DNA of 64,000 nt from Dryococelus australis (taxonomy: Eukaryota > Arthropoda > Insecta > Phasmatodea > Phasmatidae), in assembly GCA_029891345.1 (NCBI GenBank), contig CM056995.1:211619047-211683046 (forward strand), read 5' to 3'. The notes beneath the pieces were generated by a model, which was given only the letters and a program-made list of their open reading frames with translations, did no database searches and was not told the DNA's origin. Each line of letters starts with the position of its first letter. Position 1 is the stretch's first letter. Positions 11,111 through 22,594 of the stretch are shown one piece after another. The translations under genes were made by a program, and so were the position numbers.

Positions 11111-11456
11111 CGTAATTTCTACTTCACACAGTTGTATATCCTTACAGAACGTACGAGTAACTTTCCTACTGACAAACTCAACTGAGCACAAGTCCACTCT
11201 GTACATACTAACTGTACAAGCAACAACACGTAATAACTATTATGATGAGGAATGTTGTCGCGGTGTAAAAGACCTTCCATAGTATGGGGCACGGAGTTTT
11301 CATAAGTTTTTCAGCTCGCCGAGTTGTTGTCTGGTGTCCTAGTCTGAAACAGGTTAGATGAAGTACCTGGTCTATGCAACCTCACCTACAGCCGAACCTT
11401 GTGATGACCCTTAGTGGACCAACCTAGTATTGTATGTGCCTTCGGCTACGTGAAAT

Positions 11457-11775
11457 CGGCGGCGAGGCGGTCTGCTTTTCAACTACGTTTTGTCGCCCTT
11501 AAAATGCCTGCCGCGCTGTACGACGGAATTTAGTTGATTCCAAATACTTGGACGCGGCCTTGCGGATGTATTTGTCGTAGAACTTCAAATCGACAATGAA
11601 TAACTGAATGAATTGTTTACCACCCTGCTCAACGGCCTCTTATTGTGGTATCAGCTTGTGACGGGACATGCGTTGCTCGACAATATAAAGCAACCCTTCC
11701 TTGGACGTTCACCCATCCAAGTACTGACCACGCCCTAACCTGTTGAACTACGGCGATCACAAGACCGCTAGGTTA
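11457..11775 (-). mobile_element. 5S-rRNA-like SINE (repeat F with head)
   Basis: Read on the minus strand, the head contains GTCAGTACTTGGATGGGTGA at 11709-11730, the 3' internal promoter (C box) text of 5S rRNA genes, preceded by GTTCAACAGGTTAGGGCGTG. It is followed by about 240 bp of body shared with repeat F at 8790-9070. That arrangement fits a 5S-derived SINE (SINE3-like). The upstream 5S boxes are degraded, so it is not a 5S gene. Confidence 0.65.
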
Positions 11776-12664
11776 CCAGGAAAGCATGGCCATCGGTTCC
11801 ACTCGTGTGTAGACGTGTTTTTGTGACACGAAGGCGCATGCAGAGGAATGGGACTTGGCAGCTACCAACACTTGTGGTCTGCATGACAGTGGAACACAGT
11901 GCTTTGTAGTAAAAGCTGGCCAGTTTTCTCTGGGTCGAGCCTTCCCTTGCGTTGCGAAATTGTTTCTACATGGGCGTTGGTAAACGCGGATTTTCTTCTT
12001 CTGAATCCAGAAATGAGCATGTCAATGAGTTCTTCGTCGACTGTCAGCGGGAGTAGACTCAAGAATTAGCAGGAGAGCTTGTTTCGTTAAGTGTTTCGCT
12101 TGTCTTGAGCTTCAACTGCGTCGCAATGTGTTTGAAATACTGGTCTATTTTTGATTCTACTATTAAACGTGCCCCAAGTATGTCTACCGGCTGAAATACA
12201 TCATATCTCAGACGAGAACGGAATTGTACTTTAAAGTTACCACGAATGCTGCAAATACATTATTTTAGATTTTTCCAATATAGTTAAAAACTGCTTTACC
12301 AAACCGTCGTATCTTAAACATACTAGCCGGACACGAGCCAAACTACGATAGAAGCCTGTTTTGAACTTTGCTAAAGATTTTTAATCGATACAATGAGAGT
12401 CACCACTGCACGTCACATAGGTACACGCAACACTACGAGAACACTGCACGCCAGTTCAGAGCACTGCGCGTAGCGGCGATGGCGCTCTTGTAGCGCGTGC
12501 CAGAGTAACCCTTATAGCTCCCAAGATTCTTGAACAAAAAAGGAGAAAAAGTATGCAGGCAGGCAAGGACCTTAATGTTCTGGGGAAAGCCCCGCGGAGA
12601 CGATGGGTCCACAAAAATAGTTGAGGTGGGTTAAAATTTTAGTTGTGAATTGTGTGGTGTATGG
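11776..12664. other. No gene recognised
   Basis: Mixed sequence with no domain-bearing frame. A 66-codon minus frame at 11862-12062 is not convincing. Confidence 0.5.
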
Positions 12665-13342
12665 CAGGATTTACAACAGCCCGTCACGTTCGTCCGTCAC
12701 CCGACCGTCCGTCACCCGTCCGTCCGTCACCCGTCCGTCCGTCAGCGTTCGTCAGTCTCCCAGCCGAGCGATTTACAACGAAACTTCGTACGTCCGTCGA
12801 AAGTTCATTGCTGCAAACTAATAAAAACAAAACTGTTTATAAATAGGAACAATTTCTACATAAAAAGTGAAAATATTTTGCGGTATTGTATTTCTAAGGA
12901 CCTAAAACAACCATACACGTACGTAACGGAAATTAACCGATGTAAAAAAACTTGAATAGCATATAAAGCATACATTTACTATCTTTACTATTGCACAAAA
13001 GGAGCCCGTGATTCCAAGCGTAAATCAACAACAAATCTTTAGGAAAAAAGTAACTTAATTTAATTTTGCAGTTACATAAACAAACATATGAAAACAAAAG
13101 ACAGCCAAAACAAAACACTGCACACACTACACAGCCTTGTAATGAACGCGGGATGAACGAATAACAAAATGTGCTACTTTAGAAGGCTGTAATTTCATCC
13201 GTTCGTGCGTCAAAAGTTGAAGCTTCCCAAGGTTTTGATGAACGGACGGATAGAACTGATGGCCACTTCTGATTGGCTGTTGGTCACGTGATTGACGGAC
13301 GGATGACGGACGGACGGACGCGACGGGTTGTTGTGCATCCTG
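12665..13342. mobile_element. Short DNA transposon with CCGTC-repeat ends
   Basis: Inverted ends are CAGGATTTACAACAGCCCGT at the left and CAGGATGCACAACAACCCGT read inward from the right. Just inside both ends lie arrays of an 11-12-bp unit (CCGTCCGTCAC), at 12684-12745 and, inverted, about 13292-13320. The CAGG start recalls hAT elements, but the flanking 8 bases do not match. No transposase is present. Confidence 0.75.
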
Positions 13343-13450
13343 AGGTTGGCGGCCCGCTTGTGCGACGCATGGATGGGCTAGTGGCAAACCCTTGCATTGT
13401 AGCAGCGAAGTCATCCCTTGAGAGTAGCGATGCTGTCTGACATCTGCGTA

Positions 13451-13686
13451 TAGGCTGTTCACTGTGACTTGAGCACTTCTGAGGCCCTAGTTACTTTTCT
13501 ATTTCAGCCATATTTTATCCTATAACCACTTTTCTAATTAAATATTGCAATGTAAGTAATAAACACGTTGTAATTATCTCACTGCACTCGGAAGTTAACG
13601 TCTAAGGCTAAGATGAAATGTGCTTATTGACTATTATACCAAATGAGAGGGCTTTCAAAAGTGCTCACTTTACCGTGAATTGCCTA
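13451..13686. mobile_element. MITE-A short derivative
   Basis: Ends TAGGCTGTTCACTGTGA and TTACCGTGAATTGCCTA with flanking TA (13449-13450, 13687-13688). The 236-bp interior is mostly unlike other copies. Confidence 0.75.
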
Positions 13687-13689
13687 TAG

Positions 13690-13815
13690 GAAGTTAAACA
13701 GGGGGCCGACCAGCGGCATTGTCCTGCACCATTCCCAAGTGCGATAATCCGGGAGTGACTCCAGGGTTGGAGACCGGCGGAGGGCGAGCGTTCTAACCGT
13801 TACACCAACAAAGTA
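13690..13815 (-). mobile_element. SINE-1 head fragment
   Basis: On the minus strand, TTGGTGTAACGGTTAGAACG is an A box, followed by GCCCTCCGCCGGTCTCCAAC and the SINE-1 body start CAATGCCGCTGGTCGGC. It abuts the MITE-A derivative at 13686. Confidence 0.7.
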
Positions 13816-14145
13816 AATACTAACTGTCTGCAGAATATGAGTAAAGACATACAAAAACATAAATAGTAACAAAAAGGACATCTTGATTGTCATAAAACGA
13901 GGCGAAAAGTAAAAGCATTATGAACAAAAGCGTGCTAAACAGGTAGTAATAAAAATCGTCAAAATTAGATTTAATTGAATTAGAGCCTTAAAATTTGTTG
14001 TAACCTGAAAGACTACTGTTTATATTTAACGTCCACAGCAAATTTTTCCTAACGAATAAAGTAGTACGTTCTACAAGTATCATAATGTTCGCAGGTGATC
14101 GAGAATATGAATTGCGACGAGATGTATCAAACGAATTAGCTGGTA

Positions 14146-14317
14146 AAGGCTGTTCACTATAAAACGAGCACTTCTGAAATCAACTTTAGGAAAAAGTCAC
14201 TGTCCCTGTATATATTTTAAAGGGTGCACTGAGTGACATGCGCACAGTAAAGTTGGTAATAAAGGGTGGAAATTAGTTCCCTATATTAACGTCGAATAAA
14301 AAGTGTTAGGTAACCAC
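14146..14317 (+). mobile_element. MITE-A, left half only
   Basis: Begins AAGGCTGTTCACTATAAAA after TA at 14144-14145 and follows the family through GTGCACTGAGTGACATGCGC to GTGTTAGGTAACCAC, then stops matching. Confidence 0.8.
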
Positions 14318-14639
14318 AAGGAATTCAGTCAAAATCTAACAAACGAGATCACAACAAACTATAGAACGACTAACCAATCTAACGAACAAATACGTCAGAA
14401 AAAACTGAACGGAAAACAACGACGATGACACAGATTAACACTGAGACGAAGATATAATCATCTGCATTAAACTGAACTTCTAGTCCTGTGCTGTCATCGT
14501 CGTGAGGTTAAGTTTTGTGCAAATAAGTATATGTCTTCGCCGCGATGTCCTGAGTTCTCTGGTGTTAATCTGTTTCCTTCTGACTTCATTGTTTGTTCCG
14601 TTAAACGTTCTGTCGTTTTAGTTTCATTTCGTTTTTAAA

Positions 14640-14875
14640 GGGGCCGCGGTTGTCGTAGCCGCTAGAGCGCTCGTCTCCCAAAAAGGCGAATCGCGTTAAA
14701 TTCCCGGATTTTCGCACGTGGGAATCGCACCGGACGATACCGCTGGTCAGCGGGATTTCTCGGGGATCTCCAGTTTTCCTCGCCCTTCCATTTCGGAACT
14801 ACCACACGTGCACTTCACTTTATCACAGTCACCTCTCGAGACACAGTTGTCAGAACCGCCCAGACCTTCAAACTT
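14640..14875 (+). mobile_element. SINE-1 copy
   Basis: Head GGGGCCGCGGTTGTCGTAGC with A box (GTAGCCGCTAGAGCG) and a degraded B box, body CCGCTGGTCAGCGGGATTTC and GGGGATCTCCAGTTTTCC. Confidence 0.82.
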
Positions 14876-15124
14876 TCAATTAGTTCGTTACATTCTGAAT
14901 AAATTCCTCGTGGGTTTTCTATGGCTAATTGTTATAATAGTTGTGTAGGAGAATAGCCAGTAAAAAAATATTTTAACGGCTTAAGGTTGGTGCTGGCCAT
15001 ACGGAAGTATTGCAACGAGCCCTTTCAAGATTGCGATATGCAGCTTCGGGAAGCTGAATTATATTTTTAACAGAATAAGATATCATTAAACATTGATGTA
15101 AGCCAATGGACTAAGCAGCAGATA

Positions 15125-15542
15125 CAGGCTGTTCACGTTAACTGGGCGCTTTTGAAAGCCCTGCTCAAGATCTGCGTGTATTAACACTGTGTATATTTCC
15201 GCAGTATGTAAAATTAACATTGCCATGGGATTGAGTATTTTATTCATGCGTTGGCCAAGTAAAACTGTGAAATTGTTAGAAACGTGAATACTTTACAGAT
15301 CTGCCAGTTCTTATACTTAGATACATTAAAAAACAAAGGGAAAGAAATCATTAAATTTTTCACAATAATGTTTACTTGCCACGTTTAATTCTAGGTAAAT
15401 ATACGGAACTAATTTCTCCCCATCGTTACCAACTTTACTGGATGCGTGCTACTTAGTGCGCCCGTTAAATATGTGAAGGTAGGAGCACTGATATTTTTCA
15501 AAGGTTGATTTCAAAAGTGATCACTTTAACGTGAACAGCCTT
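15125..15542 (-). mobile_element. MITE-A full-length copy
   Basis: 418 bp, TA at 15123-15124 and 15543-15544, ends CAGGCTGTTCACGTTAAC and TTTAACGTGAACAGCCTT. Confidence 0.9.
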
Positions 15543-16280
15543 TACCACTTTGTACTCTACACTCTTTTCCTTAAGGAAAATACACAGCAAAGCATCAGAA
15601 TTATTATTTTTAACCAATTTTACTATTTTTTAAATATATTTTACTACTTTTAATATAGTGAAAGTAGAAAGGGTTGCGTGTAGCTGGTTCTTTTAAACTT
15701 TCCTTAAAAAAAATTCGTGTTCACAGAATATCTCTTTTCTGAGATAGACTACGCTTATACTCGTTAACACAGATTTTACAGTCAATATTTAGATAATTCT
15801 TTTAACTATAGCTAATTTTGGCTTCCTTTCAGTGAATGTTTTCACGTCATAGTCTGTTTTTCAAGACGACGCAGTCCTGCAATGGTGTTGCGTCCAAAGT
15901 ATTATTAATTAAAGGTACAAGTCATACACGGTTATTCGAGCACTTTCGAAATGAACTTCTGAAAAATGCTGCTGCCCGCACCTGCATGCATTTCGGGCAC
16001 ACTACTGACTGGCATGTGCCCCGTACAGTTTATAACGCCGGCGATTAACAACAAATCCTATGTCTTAACGTCGAATGCTATTTAAACATTTGTGAATATT
16101 GAAGTTATTTTTTTCTTTCTGTTTTTTTTTTAAATTTCGTTTGTGAGAGAATTAGCAAATTTGTAAAATATTAACTCTTCTAATAATTTCTCAGTTTCAC
16201 TTGACCGACGCATGAATAAAATGATAAGGCCCATGGCAGTACTGAGTTTAGATGTGGTGGGAGAGGACACAAAATGTATA

Positions 16281-17090
16281 TATTCTATTCGCGGTTTCTT
16301 CACACTTGTTGAATCAAACCATTGAACAAACATCACACTTAGGAGTGTTTGGTTGTTTCCTAAATATGCCATTTATTGTAAGCGTTTTATACTTCTGTTG
16401 ACATTAAAGTATCTTAATTTTAGTTAAATTGGACTTTGCTTATATTTTACCTACAAATTACAGTATTTCAATAATGATTAATATGTATGAAACTATAGAG
16501 AACATAGGTGTATTGTTAATGCGTATAGGCTGTTCACGATAAAATGAGCACTTTTGAAAGCCCTGCATAAGATGTATTTGTATGAACGTAGTGTATTCGT
16601 ACACCTTATGTAAAATTAACATTGCCACGGGCCTCATCACTTTATTCATGCGTCGGTCAAGTAAAACTGTGACATTAAAAAAGTAAATATTTTACAATTG
16701 TGCTTATTTTTACACTTTGATGCATTAAAAAAACAGAAAGCGGAAATAATAATTCAAGTTATTACAAATGGTTACCTAACAATTTTAATTCGAAGTTAAA
16801 ACTACGGAACTACTTTCCCTCTATCGTTACCAACATAACTGGGCGCATGTCACTCAGTGCGTTCGTTAAAATATACGCAGGTAGGAGCAGTGACTATTTT
16901 CTAAGGTTAGTGCTCAATTTATCGTGAACAGTCTTGAGTATGAAATAGTTCTTATGCAAAATATCATTGAACTGAGTGAGTAAGAATGCAGTGAGTCGAC
17001 CCTTTGGTGTGTCGGTGTGGGGCGGAGGAATGTCCTGGAAGTAGAACTAGTTTAGGGCTTCAGGAAATTTTGAAGTAACCGTGAATGTAA
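16281..17090 (+). mobile_element. MITE-B copy 2, with MITE-A inside
   Basis: Left end TATTCTATTCGCGGTTTCTT and right end TTGAAGTAACCGTGAATGTA are inverted relatives. The sequence matches copy 3 (41877-42291) on both sides of an inserted MITE-A (16526-16938). Confidence 0.8.
16526..16938 (-). mobile_element. MITE-A copy nested in MITE-B
   Basis: Ends TAGGCTGTTCACGATAAAA and TTATCGTGAACAGTCTT; TA at 16524-16525. It lies at the same relative site as the MITE-A in MITE-B copy 1. Confidence 0.87.
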
Positions 17091-17413
17091 CATAGCAGTA
17101 GATTCACTGCAGGGTTTTCAAAAGTGCTTGGTTGTCAGTAAACAGTCTACCACGTGAAGACGTGTAGGTATCTCGAGTACGGTGGAGGCAGTGGCGGCAA
17201 ATAGACAGCGAGAGGAGAAACACTGTAAAATAATTTCTGGTAAACTTCCTAAACTGTACTGGAAGTTTTTAACCTATACATTTACAGAAAATATTACCAC
17301 ACATTAAGCTGCAGATGTAGGAATGTTTAGCGTCGCTACTATACAAAGTTGAGAAATTCCCTATGCATTTGACTGTTTCTTGAGGAAATGTGGGAATGCT
17401 ACCATGGATCTCT

Positions 17414-17426
17414 GGGGGGGGGGGGG
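17414..17426. repeat. G13 homopolymer
   Basis: Run of 13 G just before a MITE-A copy. Other G or C runs occur at 1142-1155, 29352-29364 and 60264-60274. Confidence 0.9.
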
Positions 17427-17452
17427 CCTTTATCATAAGGGCTTTCCCACTA

Positions 17453-17874
17453 AAGAGTGTTCACGATAAAGTGAGCACTTCAGAAATGAAGCTTAGAAAA
17501 ATGTCACTACACCTGCATGCATATATTTTAATGGGCGCACTGAGTGACATTCGCCCAATAAAGTTGGTAACGATGGATGGAAAGTAGTTCTACATCATAA
17601 CGTCGAATAAAAAGTGTTAGGTAACCATTTATGATAACTTAACATTATTTATTTCGCTTTCTGTTGTTTTGATGCATCGAAGTGTAAAAATTAGCCGATT
17701 TGGGAAGTATTAACTTTCTTAATAATTTCAAAATTTTATTTCACCGACGCATGAATAAATTGACTAGGGCCATTACAATGTTAATTTTACATAAGGCGGG
17801 GGAATACACAACGTGTATACAAGTAGATGCTAAATAGGGCTTTCAAAAGTGTTCATTTTGCCGTGAACAGCCTA
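17453..17874 (+). mobile_element. MITE-A full-length copy 51 bp from the TM7 exon
   Basis: 422 bp, TA at 17451-17452 and 17875-17876. Left end AAGAGTGTTCACGATAAAG, right end TTGCCGTGAACAGCCTA. Confidence 0.9.
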
Positions 17875-17925
17875 TATGCATATACACTGATGTGGTAAAT
17901 TTGCAAATCATTTTTCAGAGTGTAC

Positions 17926-18378
17926 CTGCAACGTGTTGCAGCTGGCGGCCTTGTCGTGGTGGTGCGCGACATAAGACTTGGACCTGTGCAGGGGCCGCGG
18001 GACGTCGAAGCTGAAGCCGACGGCAGAGGAGGGCCTCCAGTCCATCTCGGACGCTATCCTCTGCATGTGGGGTCGCTGCGAGGGGGTGGCGGCGGCGTCG
18101 GAGAGGCGTCGCTGCTGCTGGACGCCCGCCGGAGGCCGCCCGAACAACCCCAGCGGTGTGAGGGAGGGCCGGCGCGAGCCGCACGTCGACGGTGTGCGCG
18201 CCTGTATCTCCTGGTTCATCTCGCTCTTGGACACCTGCTTGCGCCAGTAGTTCTGGAGCGTCTTGCGCAGTACCTTGTTGCGCACGCCGTACAGCAGCCC
18301 GTTCACAGGCGGTGAGCACGTCAGCAACGTCGACGCCAGCATCACCAGGTGTGGGTTGACGCGCGCCGCCGCTGTCAC
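17926..18378 (-). CDS. Orphan class A GPCR, exon with TM7, helix 8 and proximal tail
   Basis: This 151-residue exon begins VTAAARVNPHLVMLAS, passes through TM7 (TLLTCSPPVNGLLYGVRNK) and helix 8 (VLRKTLQNYWRKQ), then a tail with SKSEMNQEIQARTPS, CGSRRPSLTPLGLFG and a His/Ser-rich end. The TM7 motif is N-G-L-L-Y rather than NPxxY, so the motif Pro is Gly. Junctions are phase 0 (TTTGCAG before GTG; TTGCAG before GTACAC). The tail block around QEIQARTPSTCGSRRPSL looks conserved and is the best handle for naming the receptor; I associate it with insect orphan receptors but cannot name the orthologue. A MITE-A copy ends about 50 bases downstream of the donor and a hAT-like MITE lies about 110 bases upstream of the acceptor. 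Confidence 0.88.
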
Positions 18379-18491
18379 CTGCAAACACACAACACTCTCA
18401 CACCATCACGCACCTCTACACTTGTCTACTTAAAGAGATTCTCAAACATATCTCTTATCATAATCGCATTGTTTCACTTGGCAGTTATTAT

Positions 18492-19369
18492 TAGAGATGG
18501 GGATCCTCGATACCGCGATACGATACACCCACTTTCCCATGCCATAACTACGGCATGAGCATGCCATAACTACGGCATGAGCATACGATACTTTCTGAAA
18601 CCGCACCATAATTTAACTTGCATTCAACACATTTTCTCGTGCCATAATTACGGTGCAAACATACCACAACTTTTGGAATGTGTACGATACTTTCGAAAAG
18701 CGTACCATAATTTCAACTGCGTTCTTCGAGCTTTCCAACCCACCCAAAAAATTTGACTGAAATCCAACAGTTCGCAAGATACTTACAGCAACTTTTGAAT
18801 GTGTACCATAATTATCTCGGCTAGTAAAGAGCAGTCCAAATCTTCCCGCAAGCATCCCAAAAAGCCTTGGCAGCTCGAGACTGGATGAACGGTTTACAAC
18901 TTATTGAATTTTAAACGTACAAGTGTACCATAGTATACCATATTTTATTTATAGCATAATATTCATGCAGCTGCGAGCACAATGAAGTGTTTTTAGGCAA
19001 CCTATACATACCACAATTATGATTTTATACATTAAATTTTATGGTATATAATTGAGGTACAATAAAAAACGGGTCGAAAGTTACGAGAGAGCGCCGATAA
19101 TCACGAATGAGCAATTTAAGTAGTTATTGTACATCCCACACATGCCTTGATTATCTGATACACCTGTCGTGGCCATGTGGGTTTTTATATGGCCTCAGTG
19201 TGTGTCAACAACACCAGTAAAATGAGCAATATTCTTGACCAAGTTGTTTCGTGTTCATGACCATTTGAATTTGGAGTGGAGAAAAGCATTGGTATCGAGT
19301 ATCGTGAGAACGTTTTGGTATCGAAACTGGAATTAAGTATCGTGAAAATGTAGTATCGACCCATCCCTG
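18492..19369. mobile_element. hAT-like MITE (878 bp) with 8-bp target duplication
   Basis: The left end TAGAGATGGGG and right end CAGGGATGGGTCGATACTAC (read inward) are imperfect inverted repeats of hAT type. Flanks GTTATTAT (18484-18491) and GTTCTTAT (19370-19377) agree at 7 of 8 bases. The interior repeats GATACTTT and ACCATAAT motifs and has a 22-bp direct duplication at 18539-18582. No transposase. Confidence 0.88.
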
Positions 19370-19390
19370 GTTCTTATCCATGTAATCTTT

Positions 19391-19985
19391 ATCAGATTTC
19401 TCCCAAATATCTGGACTCACTTGCAACCAATTAATAAACTATTAACTTGCAACATTTCGAAAGGCTTCAATTCCACTGCAGCTGTTGTTCTCGATATGTG
19501 GCACCGCAACAAATTGCGGTCGCTTGCGGCGTGGTGCATACTGGCCACTGTGTGGACGCTTACATTCAAACCAACGTGTTCTACCTACTGTTGCCGGGAA
19601 TAGGATATGCGGCTAAACTGCTGCGTTTTTGATGCTGCTGTGAAATCACAAAGCGTGGTCTCAGCCGAAGTGGCCACGGCAAGCATCAGCTATTAAGTCT
19701 GGAGTTGGCTGGTGCCATTACAATTTGTAGAATAAGTTCGGAAATTGATAAGTTAACAGCTCCATATTTGTAAATGGAAGAATCTGAGGATGAAAAAAAT
19801 TGCTGCAGTGTTTAGCTAAATGTTACGACGAAATACATCCTATGCTCAAAAGAAGATGAGAAGAGTGATTTATATATGATCTTAAATGGCAAACATGTCA
19901 ACCCCAGGTGATAAAAATACGTAGCTTTTACAAGTTTCTCATCCTCCACTAAAGTAAGTGGTGCTTAACTATCAAATTTATGAAT
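19391..19985. other. Left flank of the Polinton-type fossil, nothing identified
   Basis: Mixed sequence with short frames (around 19421-19632) lacking recognisable domains. It may hold the left terminal repeat of the fossil, but no matching right terminal repeat was found by eye. Confidence 0.4.
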
Positions 19986-19989
19986 TTAA

Positions 19990-20654
19990 CTACCAAAAAT
20001 TGGTGATGTTGACCTCTGCGACTGTATTTATACCTCCCTTTATATACCAGAAAACCACACTTGTTTTTCCAACAGTAAAAACACTTTCTTTAAACTTTGT
20101 AGATGTCAATCGCGCAAAAGGTGATCATTGCAAATATGTTGTAGATTCATATTATCCATTTTAAAGACAATTAACATATTTGCATTATACTGCAAATAAT
20201 ATTTTGGAATATGTGCATAATTTTGTGATAGATAAAAACAATCAACGTTTGAATGTCTACCAAAACTAAAATACTGTTGTATTTCACCCTTCGGTTCGCA
20301 CCAAACATCTTCATATATAAATACGGAATTGGGTAATGCTTCATTCGGATGTACGATACCTTATTTATTAGTAAAAGGGAAATATCACATTCCTTCAATT
20401 AAGCACAAAATTGTCGTTAATAGTTGATATTTCTCTTGTTGTATTGTTTTAGAAAACACATATACATTTTCAAACTTAAGTCCATTCGGATGTTCCAACA
20501 TCGACATAATAACACAAGTTTTTCCACACGAAGAAGGGATGCTTATTATACAATGTATATTCGGAGGTAAAACAAATCCATATTTCTGTTCAATTAAGAT
20601 TTCTTTTGTAGATACAATTACCGGAAGAGTCAGACTTTGTTTTACAACCTTCAT
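19990..20654 (-). pseudogene. Polinton packaging ATPase remnant
   Basis: FtsK/HerA-type genome-packaging ATPase. Visible parts are IISIPSSCGKTCVI (Walker A region), SVFIYEDVW (Walker B region), and SFGRHSNVDCFYLSQNYAHI, a stretch typical of Polinton ATPases. Broken fossil. Confidence 0.85.
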
Positions 20655-20799
20655 TTATACACAAAAATACAGTATAGCATAACGTAACATACTAACATAA
20701 AAACTATAAATGCAGGTCTATATAAAGGTTTGTGTTCAGTTGAAAACAATGGATAAATACTAAATGTATCAAAAAAGGACGAGAAGTACCGAATACATT

Positions 20800-21050
20800 G
20801 ATTAATACATTACCATTTGAATTGCATTTATCGAAATACAATTATTGTGGGCCCGGTACTAAGCTTGCAAAACATCTGGCACAGAACGATCAAGGACTCT
20901 TTGAATAATGCTTGTAAAGAGCATGACATAGTTTATGATCAAACAAACAATTTGAAACAAAGACATTTAGCAGATACGATTCTAGCCGATAAAGCAGCAA
21001 ATGTACGGAAGAATCCATTCACACCAACAGGTGAAAAGCTCGGTGCTTGA
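20800..21050 (+). pseudogene. PLA2-like (parvovirus VP1-type) protein remnant
   Basis: Shows a YCGPGT-like calcium-loop text near 20845 and ACKEHDIVYD, the His-Asp catalytic text of the parvovirus-type phospholipase A2 domain, then HLADTILADKA. Such PLA2-like genes occur in insect Polinton-type elements. Broken fossil. Confidence 0.75.
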
Positions 21051-21297
21051 GTTATAGACAAAGTGATGCGAGCAAAAGTGAAGAGGTATGGGTGTAAAAC
21101 GCAAACCAAAACGAAAAACCAAGAATATTTCCAGCATTAACAGTTCTTGGATCACTCCTGGACAGAGTTTCAGAAATCAGTAGATCAGTTAAGTCAAATG
21201 GCAAATGAATGTATTTTAAAACATATAAAATTGGACAAGGACAAAAATATCCAAACATGGTAAAAATGCAGAAAATCCTAAATAGTCTTCTAAAATG

Positions 21298-21645
21298 TGC
21301 ACTAACAAAGACATTCTTGTATTTGTAAAGAAACTGGATATTCCCTATTTATGGGGTGTGTATAGGAGATACGATTTACCATAGAAACCAAACCTTTGTG
21401 AATGTATGATTGTTAATTTAGATTCGAAATGAAACGAAGGAACATATTGGGTTGCATTAATTAAAAACATAAATAAATCATTGTATTATGACAGTTTCGG
21501 CGATTTACGTCCTCCAATTGAAATACGCGACTATTTAAAAAACATGCAATTAAGATACAATTACAAAACAGAACAATTAGCAAATACAATCAATTGTGGA
21601 CATTTATGTTTACAGTTTCTGAGTATAAATATGATATATAAGTAA
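21298..21645 (+). pseudogene. Adenain-type maturation protease remnant
   Basis: Contains GTYWVALIKN, LYYDSFGDLRPPIEIRDYL and NCGHLCLQFL, the typical centre and Cys region of Polinton/adenovirus cysteine proteases. Broken fossil. Confidence 0.82.
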
Positions 21646-21671
21646 GCGGTATAGTAAAACCTATTAATAAT

Positions 21672-22550
21672 ATGCCAATTACGTTGATATTAAGTAGAAA
21701 TTCGTCGCGATTGCGTTCGGTGTATTTACCAGCTTTGGAGTTAGATGGACAGTGGCAAATAAGCCTAATTGAACTCATTACTTACAACAGTATATCAAAC
21801 ATTGCTATGCACAACCAATCATTTACGGAAAATATTGGTGAAAAAACTGATAAGATTGTGATACCGATAGGATCTTATGAATTAGATAATTTAGAAACAT
21901 TCATTGAAGTGGCATTACTTGAGTATGTACATTTCTAAATACATGGAAATTCAAATACGTAAACTAGCGTGATGTACAGTACTGTTTATATCGATTTCAC
22001 GGAAGACAATTCCATTGCAAATATGTTAGGTTACAAACTGAGAGTATATCCTGCTAATCAATTGCACGAATCATCAAAACAGGTTAATATATTGTCGGTT
22101 AATGCATGCCGTATAAATTTTAACATTCCAGGCAGTTCATATTTGAATGGAAAACCAACAAATACATTACATGAATTCACATGTGCAGTGGCTCCAGGAT
22201 AAAAAATAATTGTTAAGCCAAATAAGTTGATCTATTTTCCAGTAATAGTTAATTGTGTCGAAGAATTAGTTGTTAAAATTGTCGATCAAGATAGCAAACT
22301 TATTTATTTTAAAAATGAAGAAATTACCATTTATTTACATTTAAAAAAAAAGCTATATAAACACTTGTTTTCCATGCGCATTGCTAACATAATGGGTATT
22401 GTGTATAATAGTCAATATGGTCATAAAGTAAGTGGTTCTTTTATAAACTATGTTTCTAAGCAATGTACTTCGAAGAAAGTAACTATAAAAAGACATCAAT
22501 GCAACCATATAACAATCACTTCAAATAAGATACCCTTGAAGTTAACATAG
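21672..22550 (+). pseudogene. Minor capsid (penton-like) protein remnant
   Basis: Begins MPITLILSRNSSRLRSVYLP and includes LELDGQWQISLIEL, HESSKQVNILSVNACRINF and GKPTNTLHEFTCAVAPG. Position between protease and major capsid and the jelly-roll-like text fit the Polinton minor capsid protein. Broken fossil. Confidence 0.7.
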
Positions 22551-22594
22551 GAGTACGAATTGTTTTTAAAGGAATTAGGATATATGCTTAGTAT

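Larger units (their letters stand above)
15927..17149 (+). mobile_element. Old MITE-A split by MITE-B
   Basis: The diverged left part (15927-16280; GAGCACTTTCGAAATGAAC, CTTGACCGACGCATGAATAA) stops at AAAATGTATA. The missing right end (GCAGGGTTTTCAAAAGTGCT, ending AACAGTCTA) resumes at about 17091, after an inserted MITE-B copy. Confidence 0.8.

Noticed and set aside
11700-11775. 5S rRNA gene
   Set aside because: Only the C-box region is clear, and it continues into a dispersed repeat body.
17915-18388. Overlapping minus-strand and antisense frames at the TM7 exon
   Set aside because: Only the frame with TM7 and helix 8 makes sense; the others are Ala/Arg/Gly-rich shadows of it.
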